Shown here: positions 1 to 4,906 of the stretch, piece by piece
How the letters are laid out: each line of letters starts with the position of its first letter
Numbering within the stretch: the stretch's first letter is position 1
Assembly (NCBI GenBank): GCA_013152075.1
Contig: JAADHD010000009.1
Location: 1-5,401, forward strand
Length of the DNA stretch: 5,401 nucleotides
Source of the DNA: Verrucomicrobiota bacterium
GTDB lineage: Bacteria > Verrucomicrobiota > Verrucomicrobiia > Verrucomicrobiales > DEV007
Reading direction: 5' to 3'
Program-made: the position numbers and the translations under genes
The notes under the pieces: generated by a model
What the model saw: only the letters and a program-made list of their open reading frames with translations
Database searches by the model: none
What the model was told of the DNA's origin: nothing

Positions 1-1032
1 GGTCCAGTAGAGCTTACTGATAGGAGAGACAATTTGCTCATTACTTTCGGATAGGCCATTTTCCACTGTTCCACTTACATACTGAGGCACCATTACAACG
101 GAACTAAACGCTTTAATAATCCCAATTTTAAACTTTAATCCAGGCCGTCCTACTTCACTGAAGCCATCGGATACGGCTCCAGGAGAAGCCGTGACCGGCA
201 AAGTGATTGACGTTTTACTCCCCGTTACATTTGCAGTCGTCGAAGACGTAGGCTCCGCAGAATCACCGACTACCGGCTCTGTGGCCGAGTCAATTTTACC
301 TCCGCCTCCGCCGCCCGTAGCAGGCGCTGCCTCCGGTTCAACTTGCGAGGTTGGGTCATCCGGATTATTCGGATCACTTCCAAACAATAGAACTTCATCC
401 CCATCAAGCAAACCATCACCATCCGTGTCTGGATTCAGCCAATCAGTGCCCAGTTCATATTCCTGTCCCAAATCCAAACCATCTGAGTCGTCATCCCGAA
501 GGCCATCCCCCCGATTCGTAGGATCAAAGCCCCTCGACACCTCCCATCCATCTGGCAATCGGTCACCGTCCGTATCACTGTTATATGGATCAGTTGATAC
601 TGTGACAAAAATATCTTCCCAATGTCCAACGATCACCCCCAATACTTCATCATACCCATCTTCAACCCAATAGGCCATTGTGATTTCCACCCCCGCAATT
701 TCATTTTCATCAGATAGGCCGTCCCCATCACTATCTAATACATCCTCTCCATCACTGTCTGACACAGGGGCGGCAGAAGCAGCATCATCAGGAGAATAGA
801 AATCGCCAGTCGAAGGATCACCGGCCGATTCCCCAGCATAATAACCAGGATCACAATAGTAGCTATCACCGTCAGCCTTAAGTAATTGAGAGAAAGGTAA
901 GCCTCCCCATTGGCCGCCAGGGAAAATCGGCATCATCACCAGAGAAAGGGCAATCCATCCCGAAACCCAATCACGTCCCGGCAATCGCCTCACACTTCCC
1001 AGACTCAATGTATATTTTCGCTTAGCATCCAT
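1..1032 (-). CDS. Exported protein with thrombospondin type-3-like Asp/Gly repeats (3' end outside the window)
   Basis: The minus strand is open from ATG 1032 to base 1 (344 codons) with no stop, so the C-terminus lies outside the window. A TAG codon lies in frame three codons upstream of the ATG, so the start cannot lie further upstream. Residues 1-20 are basic (KRK, RR, R20). Residues 22-38 are hydrophobic (WVSGWIALSLVMMPIFP), giving a signal peptide or anchor without a clear AxA site. Asp/Gly repeats of the thrombospondin type-3 kind follow: SDSDGED and DSDGDGLSDENE (91-111), DTDGDRLPDGWE (153-164), and GLRDDDSDGLD leading into NPDTDGDGLLDGDE and GSDPNNPDD (177-226). Such repeats usually bind calcium at or beyond the cell surface. 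Residues 113-145 interrupt the repeat series with an unrelated Trp/Tyr-containing insert. A six-Gly linker (240-245) leads into a Ser/Thr/Glu-rich region. What lies beyond is unknown; a passenger or sorting domain is possible. No enzymatic function can be assigned. Confidence 0.85.
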   Translation of the reverse strand, partial: MDAKRKYTLSLGSVRRLPGRDWVSGWIALSLVMMPIFPGGQWGGLPFSQLLKADGDSYYCDPGYYAGESAGDPSTGDFYSPDDAASAAPVSDSDGEDVLDSDGDGLSDENEIAGVEITMAYWVEDGYDEVLGVIVGHWEDIFVTVSTDPYNSDTDGDRLPDGWEVSRGFDPTNRGDGLRDDDSDGLDLGQEYELGTDWLNPDTDGDGLLDGDEVLLFGSDPNNPDDPTSQVEPEAAPATGGGGGGKIDSATEPVVGDSAEPTSSTTANVTGSKTSITLPVTASPGAVSDGFSEVGRPGLKFKIGIIKAFSSVVMVPQYVSGTVENGLSESNEQIVSPISKLYWT

Positions 1033-1071
1033 GACACCCTAGGGAGTATCACTTACCCATCATGCTCGTCA

Positions 1072-1107
1072 ATTAAATATTATACTGTAAGTTAGTTCAT
1101 TAAATAT
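1072..1107. repeat. Direct repeat pair ATTAAATAT, 27 bp apart, over the candidate promoter
   Basis: The plus strand carries identical 9-mers at 1072-1080 and 1099-1107. One overlaps the candidate TATAAT box and the other falls where the -35 element would be. In this AT-rich gap the match could be chance, but the placement would suit a repressor or activator site. Confidence 0.3.
1079..1084 (-). promoter_or_regulatory. Candidate -10 box (TATAAT) for the repeat-protein gene
   Basis: Read on the minus strand, 1084-1079 is a perfect TATAAT. It lies 46 bases before the ATG at 1032, so a transcript starting near 1072 would have a leader of about 40 nt. The -35 region at the usual 16-18 bp spacing is AT-rich and does not match TTGACA, so this would be a weak or activator-dependent sigma70-type promoter. 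The -10 box and the -35 position are both overlapped by copies of the direct repeat ATTAAATAT (1072-1080 and 1099-1107). Confidence 0.4.
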
Positions 1108-1256
1108 CGGCAAGGAAATCTCTCTCCACCCCCCTATTAGATCAAGGGTCGCGATGAATAAATCCCAGAAGATATTAATCGGCTACCCGATAGGCTCACC
1201 GTATAAATACCGCCATTGCACGTGTATCCGCGCAAACAAATGACCCTCTAAAATTA

Positions 1257-1278
1257 AATAACCAGCTTAGTGGTTATT
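1257..1278. repeat. Inverted repeat AATAACCA / TGGTTATT
   Basis: This is a perfect 8-bp inverted repeat with the 6-base loop GCTTAG. It is AT-rich and has no adjoining T-run on either strand, so it does not look like an intrinsic terminator. It could be a dimeric protein-binding site far upstream of the repeat-protein gene, or chance. Confidence 0.35.
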
Positions 1279-1330
1279 CCATATGAGAAGCACAGGGTGG
1301 CGCACAACGCACCGCTCCTAAGCCCAGCAT

Positions 1331-1355
1331 TACTTATTCTGATAATACATAAGTA
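1331..1355. repeat. Inverted repeat TACTTAT / ATAAGTA
   Basis: This is a perfect 7-bp inverted repeat around an 11-base centre. It interlocks with a second pair, ATTCT (1336-1340) and AGAAT (1355-1359). It has no nearby gene start and no T-run, so its role is unclear. Confidence 0.3.
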
Positions 1356-1422
1356 GAATAGTCGGCATTCAGTGGCGATGCGTATTCAACCGTCCCTGAA
1401 CGCCCCCGCATCAGACCTACCG

Positions 1423-1450
1423 GCCTTCAATCAAGATTTGATGGGAAGGC
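1423..1450 (-). terminator. Possible transcript-end hairpin after the 101-residue protein gene
   Basis: The outer arms GCCTTC (1423-1428) and GAAGGC (1445-1450) and the inner arms ATCAA (1430-1434) and TTGAT (1438-1442) give an 11-bp interrupted stem with a 3-base loop. It lies about 30 bases past the TGA at 1480-1482, where the transcript of the four-gene unit should end. The minus strand has no T-run after it, so it may be a 3'-end-stabilising hairpin rather than a true intrinsic terminator. Confidence 0.35.
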
Positions 1451-1479
1451 TAGCCAATATCAAATCAGTCCACCCTGCT

Positions 1480-1785
1480 TCACTTTTGTAACAGCGGATT
1501 TTTCTTCAGCTGGCTCTTCTGCGCCTTCTCCATTTGCTCGAACAATTTTTTTGATTTGGCTGCCGCTCCTCCCGCCCCCGACGGCGCCTGACCCGCAGTC
1601 TTAGGATCCATATGCTGGGATATCCGGCTCAAGTCATTCCTGATCGTATTCTCAAGTTTATCCTTCCCCATACCGATTGCATCGCTTTGCTTTCTTAGGC
1701 TCTTCAAATAATACTGATAACCAATCACCGGCAAAGCAAAAAACGCGAGGAGAGCCATCACAAAAAATACAGATCCCATTCTCAT
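1480..1785 (-). CDS. Small single-pass membrane protein, 101 residues, function unknown
   Basis: The frame runs from ATG 1785 to TGA 1480; Met3 is an alternative start. No Shine-Dalgarno sequence is visible. Residues 5-23 form one strongly hydrophobic segment (VFFVMALLAFFALPVIG and flanks), followed by YYLKSLRKQ (25-33). A Lys-rich, probably helical stretch comes next, then a small-residue linker rich in Ala and Gly (64-76), and a Lys/Gln-rich C-terminal helix (77-101, QMEKAQKSQLKK). The shape matches the 92-residue product encoded 89 bp upstream in the same direction: membrane helix, Y-x-K-x-L motif, Gly-Gly-Ala linker, then QM-containing basic helix. The two therefore look like diverged tandem paralogues. 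It is the last gene of the unit starting at the YmdB-like gene. No domain is recognised; a membrane-tethered nucleic-acid or envelope adaptor is only a guess based on its charge. Confidence 0.75.
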   Translation of the reverse strand: MRMGSVFFVMALLAFFALPVIGYQYYLKSLRKQSDAIGMGKDKLENTIRNDLSRISQHMDPKTAGQAPSGAGGAAAKSKKLFEQMEKAQKSQLKKNPLLQK

Positions 1786-1874
1786 AATAATAAATTCTGC
1801 CCAAATTGCTCTCTCTCGGCAATAAAAAAATAACTATTCAGACGTTTATACCGAAAAACCCCAAGCAAGTGCGC

Positions 1875-2153
1875 CTACCTTTTACCCCGCAATTCTTTTC
1901 TCTGCTGCTTCATCTGCTTAAGCATATCATTCGTCGATTGCTTCGCCCCTCCAGCCGTAGCACTCGTCCCGGTCGTTGTCGGGGTAGAGACTTTACGTAG
2001 TTTACCCATATCCGCCCTTCTTTCATCGAAGGGCTCGGCCATTTTAGTCATCAAGCGGTTCTTCTCCTGCAAAGCCTTCACATAGAGACCAGGGCCATAT
2101 TTGAATCCTGCCACCGCAACGGCAATTCCCACTATAACCATAAAAGCTCTCAT
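1875..2153 (-). CDS. Small single-pass membrane protein, 92 residues, function unknown
   Basis: The frame runs from ATG 2153; an in-frame TGA lies ten codons upstream and no other start intervenes. Residues 4-17 plus flanks form a hydrophobic helix (FMVIVGIAVAVAGF), followed by GLYVKALQEKN (22-32). A charged helical part (33-55) comes next, then a Thr/Ser/Gly-rich linker (56-70) and a basic Gln/Lys helix (71-92, KQMKQQRKELRGKR). Shared positions with the 101-residue neighbour include YxKxL after the membrane helix (Y24, K26, L28), Gly-Gly-Ala in the linker (68-70) and the (L/F)xQM core (78-81). The linker runs from 56 to 70 and contains four Thr in a row apart from one Pro. The gene lies 100 bp after the 86-residue gene and 89 bp before the 101-residue one. 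The tail net charge is strongly positive. I know no named family for it. Confidence 0.75.
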   Translation of the reverse strand: MRAFMVIVGIAVAVAGFKYGPGLYVKALQEKNRLMTKMAEPFDERRADMGKLRKVSTPTTTGTSATAGGAKQSTNDMLKQMKQQRKELRGKR

Positions 2154-2253
2154 ATAGATACTTTTTGCCTGAAATCAGCACTCAAAGCAACCCTAATTTG
2201 TTGTTGTTCAGCAACTTGAACCCAGGTAGCCTCCAAGGTAAAGAAAGCGAGTC

Positions 2254-2514
2254 CTATTCATTTTCCTCTTTATTGCGAGCCCTCTGATAAAGGGCTTCCT
2301 GCGCGATTCTTTCATCCTCTTGACGCCAGTAATCCTCGTCAGCGGTCAGGGCGCCGCTCTCCCTCGCTTGATCGATTTCATCCAGTGATTCGGTCGCTTT
2401 TCCTAAAGCATGTTTTTGCTCATTGTCCGCTTCAGTAATAATCAAGGTCCCAAGCACAAGAAGCGCCAGGAATACGACCGCGACCACAACAACAGCTCTA
2501 GAGCTCGTTTTCAT
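2254..2514 (-). CDS. Small single-pass membrane protein with acidic tail, 86 residues, function unknown
   Basis: The frame runs from ATG 2514, with two TAG codons directly upstream in frame, to TAG 2254. An AGG nine bases before the ATG is a weak ribosome-binding site. Residues 2-6 are polar or basic (KTSSR) and 7-26 form a Val/Leu-rich membrane helix. The rest (27-86) is hydrophilic, acidic and probably helical, with Asp/Glu-rich and Gln/Arg stretches such as DYWRQEDERIAQEAL. It differs from its two downstream neighbours in tail charge (acidic, not basic) and in lacking the Gly/Ser linker, so I do not count it as a paralogue of them. It begins 52 bp after the end of the YmdB-like frame and is probably co-transcribed with it. 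An acidic and a basic membrane protein encoded side by side could interact, but that is inference. Confidence 0.75.
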   Translation of the reverse strand: MKTSSRAVVVVAVVFLALLVLGTLIITEADNEQKHALGKATESLDEIDQARESGALTADEDYWRQEDERIAQEALYQRARNKEENE

Positions 2515-2566
2515 CTACTAAAGCCTGCCTGATTCTCTCCACTCCAGCAATCATAATCGCCCCAAT

Positions 2567-3369
2567 TCAAACCAACGATTCCGATTCATTCGAATAATTC
2601 TCGGCAAAACGTTCAATCGCGAGCGCTTTGCCTGTCTCTTCATCGACATCGATGATCGCCCCACGCAATCCCACCACTCCTTTGGCTACAGGAAAACGGC
2701 AAGGCAGCGATTCCTTGAAACGTTTTATGATCGGGTCAACCTGACGACCGAGAATCGATTCGGTTGGACCACACATTCCCGCATCACACAAAAAGGCTGT
2801 GCCCCCGGGAAAAATCTGCTCATCCGCCGTCTGCACGTGAGTGTGAGTCCCTACTACTGCCGAAACCAATCCGTCCAAACTGCAATTTTTTCACTGGTTG
2901 TCTCGGCGTGCATGTCGACAAAAATCACCTTCACCCCATCCTCTTTCCTCATGCGTTTGGCTTCCCGTTCGGCCGCAAGAAAAGGATTTTCCAGCGGTGG
3001 CTGAATAAAAGTCCGCCCCTGCACATTTATCACTCCCACTTTGCCTTTGTCGGTATCAAGCAAAACGGATCCCATACCCGGCGTCCCAAGTGGATAGTTG
3101 AGCGGACGCAATAATCTTGGTTCGGTATAAATGTATTCGATAATTTCCTGCTGATCCCAAATGTGATCGCCACTGGTAATCACCGCCGCACCGGCACGCA
3201 ACAGGCCAATACTGATTTTAGGTGTGATGCCACGACCGCCTGCGGAGTTCTCTCCGTTGACAATGATAAAATCGATCTCCCGCTCCTTGCGAATTTTTGG
3301 CAAACGAGCACTGACAGCCTTGCGCCCGGGTTCCCCCACCACATCTCCTAAAAATAAAATCCTCAGCAT
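2567..3369 (-). pseudogene. ymdB: YmdB-family metallophosphoesterase (2',3'-cyclic nucleotide phosphodiesterase), frameshifted
   Basis: Two overlapping minus-strand frames together make one YmdB (TIGR00282-type) protein. The first (ATG 3369) holds GDVVGEPGR with D9, NGEN (38-41), TSGDHIWDQQE (65-75), NVQGRTF (115-121) and DMHAETTSEKIA (152-163), then runs out of phase to a TAG at 2856-2854. The second frame, entered near 2878, holds DGLVSAVVGTHTHVQTADE, GMCGP and a normal C-terminus to TGA 2567. The family binds two metals through Asp, Glu, Asn and His residues and hydrolyses 2',3'-cAMP-like substrates in the cytosol. All the expected ligand positions are present across the two parts, except that the usual GNH reads GDH here (D68). 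Only five bases separate Ala163 from the Asp-Gly of the second frame. From memory of Bacillus YmdB about five residues belong there, so the simplest event is a 10-bp deletion. The gene either is inactive or carries a sequence error. It heads the unit with the three small membrane proteins. Confidence 0.85.
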
Positions 3370-3422
3370 GTTTGTTTGTTTTTGTGTTAAATTGTCGTCC
3401 TGTGCTGCTTCCTACTTATCAC

Positions 3423-4778
3423 ATGCCACCTCAATCACAAAATTCCAGCTGGGTAATTTTGTGCATCTCTCTTGTAACATCGGCTACTCTTTTGTCCACG
3501 CCCCTTTCGCTTGCTGCCCCCGATACGGTCACCGCGAAGCCCGAAGCCGAAACAGCCCCCTCCACCGCTCCACCCAAACCCGCCCTTCTCGCCCGGCTTG
3601 GAAAAACCCCTAACTGGAAGCGTCTCGATGCCTATCAGCACACCATTAGCCGCACGGAATTCCAACGCTTGCTACAGCACAACTACCTGCAGAACGACGA
3701 AGCCGCCGAAGGCCTGATCGAGATCCTGCCGGACCGCGCCCGCATCATCAAACAATCCAATCAGCCCGAGCTGGGATATTACGATCTCTTTTTCCTTTCT
3801 GGCACCACAAAAAAAAACTCACCCCCACTCAAAGTCCCACGCTACTGGACACCTCCGTGGAAACTGCGTTCACCACTGCACAGCTCAAAGCCGCTTGAAG
3901 GTCTCCACATAGCCATTGACCCCGGACACATCGGCGGCGAATACGCCCAAATCGAGCAACGCTGGTACCGTATCGGTAAGGACACCATCCCGATCACCGA
4001 GGGGGATATGACACTCAAGGTCGCCAAAATCATGGAATCCAAGCTGACCGCCCTCGGCGCGCGGGTCACTCTCATTCGCGATGACAACGAACCTGCCACC
4101 AAGCTTCGTGCAGACGAACTCAAGGCTGAAGCGAGAAAATGGCTCAATCGTAAACTCGGCAGTCGCAAACCCTCCAAATCAAAAATCGAAAGCACAGCCA
4201 AGCGATTGTTTTATGTCAGCAGTGAAATTCGCAGCCGTTCCGAACAGGTGAATAACAAGCTCAAACCCGATCTCGTCGTCTGTCTGCATTTTAATGCCGA
4301 GGCGTGGGGCAATCCACGAAAGCCAAGTTTTGTTGATAAAAACCACAACCATATCCTGATCAATGGTTGTTACAGCAAAGGGGAAATAGAAGAAGACGAT
4401 GAACGTTTTGAGCTATTACTGAGATTGCTGCAACGCACCTATTATTACGAGCTCACTATGGCCGAGGAAGTTTCCAAAACCATGCGCCGCGGCACTGGAC
4501 TCCCCCCTTATACCTACACCGGGGACAATGCCAAATCAGTAAACAGCAACCCTTACATCTGGACCCGCAACCTGCTCGCCAACCGCCTCTACCTCTGCCC
4601 GGTGATTTTTCTCGAACCTTATGTCATGAACAACAAGGATGTGCACGCTCGGGTTCAAGCCGGTGACTACAAAGGCATTCGTAAGATCGGGAAAACTTAC
4701 CGTCTCAGTATTTATCGAGAGTACGCCGAATCAGTCACCGCAGGGCTGGTGAATTATTTCAAAAAGCACAAGCAATGA
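3423..4778 (+). CDS. Secreted N-acetylmuramoyl-L-alanine amidase (Amidase_3 type)
   Basis: This is a zinc hydrolase that cuts the bond between MurNAc and L-Ala of peptidoglycan in the periplasm, giving 451 residues from ATG 3423. That start places a signal peptide at the N-terminus: hydrophobic WVILCISLVTSATLLS, then LSLAAPDT with probable cleavage near residue 30. A TTG at 3372 would add 17 residues that weaken this signal. A Pro/Ala/Thr-rich linker and an unassigned region (about 45-155) precede the catalytic domain. Zinc ligands appear as DPGH (166-169, H169), TEGDM (E193) and CLHFNAE (H289). The catalytic Glu is in VIFLEPYV (E398). The spacing between E193 and H289 is wide, with a Lys/Arg-rich insert, and a second insert lies between H289 and E398, so the domain is about 290 residues rather than the usual 180-220. 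No Shine-Dalgarno is visible; a TAAAAT at 3355-3360 could be a -10 box inside the divergent gene. A nine-A run at 3809-3817 is a slippage-prone site. Confidence 0.92.
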   Translation: MPPQSQNSSWVILCISLVTSATLLSTPLSLAAPDTVTAKPEAETAPSTAPPKPALLARLGKTPNWKRLDAYQHTISRTEFQRLLQHNYLQNDEAAEGLIEILPDRARIIKQSNQPELGYYDLFFLSGTTKKNSPPLKVPRYWTPPWKLRSPLHSSKPLEGLHIAIDPGHIGGEYAQIEQRWYRIGKDTIPITEGDMTLKVAKIMESKLTALGARVTLIRDDNEPATKLRADELKAEARKWLNRKLGSRKPSKSKIESTAKRLFYVSSEIRSRSEQVNNKLKPDLVVCLHFNAEAWGNPRKPSFVDKNHNHILINGCYSKGEIEEDDERFELLLRLLQRTYYYELTMAEEVSKTMRRGTGLPPYTYTGDNAKSVNSNPYIWTRNLLANRLYLCPVIFLEPYVMNNKDVHARVQAGDYKGIRKIGKTYRLSIYREYAESVTAGLVNYFKKHKQ

Positions 4779-4801
4779 ATCGTATTCATATTAACGCATT
4801 C

Positions 4802-4828
4802 GGTAGGGACGACCGGCTCGGTCGTCCG
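4802..4828 (+). repeat. Left REP-like unit: GTAG foot plus perfect 9-bp hairpin
   Basis: GTAG lies at 4803-4806, the stem GGACGACCG at 4807-4815, the loop GCT at 4816-4818 and the other arm CGGTCGTCC at 4819-4827. All nine pairs are Watson-Crick. Confidence 0.7.
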
Positions 4829-4879
4829 TCGATTGATCTTACGTAATCGTTCGCACCAAACCGGTCACACTTCACAGCT

Positions 4880-4906
4880 CGGACGTGCGAGCCGCACATC
4901 CCTACC
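4880..4906 (-). repeat. Right REP-like unit, inverted: GTAG foot plus hairpin with one mismatch
   Basis: On the minus strand GTAG is at 4905-4902, followed by stem GGATGTGCG, loop GCT and arm CGCACGTCC (to 4881). Eight of nine pairs match; one T-G wobble (C4884 opposite A4898 on the plus strand) breaks the plus-strand helix. Compared with the left unit, the stem bases AC/GT are changed to TG/CA on both sides, so pairing is kept. Confidence 0.65.

Larger units (their letters stand above)
1033..1479. other. Gene-poor stretch between the repeat-protein gene and the small membrane-protein genes
   Basis: No convincing gene or structured RNA was found in these 447 bases on either strand. The right part follows the stop of the 101-residue protein and contains a possible transcript-end hairpin (1423-1450). 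The left part contains the candidate promoter of the repeat-protein gene. An 8-bp palindrome CCCTAGGG sits at 1037-1044, just before that gene's ATG. Two further AT-rich inverted repeats lie at 1257-1278 and 1331-1355. A 29-codon plus-strand frame at 1154-1243 has an AGGG a few bases upstream but nothing else to support it. Confidence 0.6.
4802..4906. repeat. REP-like inverted pair (BIME-type) between the amidase and epimerase genes
   Basis: Two hairpin units face each other, separated by 51 bp. The outer arms GGTAGGGA (4802-4809) and TCCCTACC (4899-4906) are perfect complements. Each unit reads GTAG followed at once by a 9-bp stem with a 3-base loop. This is the layout of REP sequences mobilised by RAYT (TnpA-REP) transposases in other bacteria. 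The pair lies 23 bp after the amidase stop and could also stabilise or end its transcript. Confidence 0.7.

Noticed and set aside
191..673. 160-codon plus-strand frame, very rich in Ser and Pro
   Set aside because: It is the reverse complement of the Asp/Gly repeat gene; GAT/GGT-type codons read backwards give Ser/Pro runs. The minus frame has the signal segment and repeats.
1154..1243. 29-codon plus-strand frame (MNKSQKILIGYPIG...) with AGGG upstream
   Set aside because: It is too short and lacks a membrane or signal segment or any recognisable motif; a chance frame in non-coding DNA is likely.
2876..2892. Programmed -1 frameshifting in the YmdB-like gene
   Set aside because: The A-AAA-ATT context is not a good tandem slip site, no following pseudoknot is evident, and even a slip would leave the conserved segment about three residues short. 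Mutation or sequence error fits better.
3370..3384. GTTT tetranucleotide repeat in the divergent leader as a phase-variation tract
   Set aside because: Only about three perfect copies, outside the chosen coding region; too short to suggest switching.
3372..3422. TTG start for the amidase 17 codons upstream
   Set aside because: It would lengthen and blur the signal peptide (FVFVLNCRPVLLP) and place the start two bases from the divergent YmdB start; ATG 3423 gives a normal signal peptide.
3842..4201. 119-codon minus-strand frame inside the amidase gene
   Set aside because: It is antisense to the catalytic domain, and its Ser/Arg-rich content is typical of a shadow frame.
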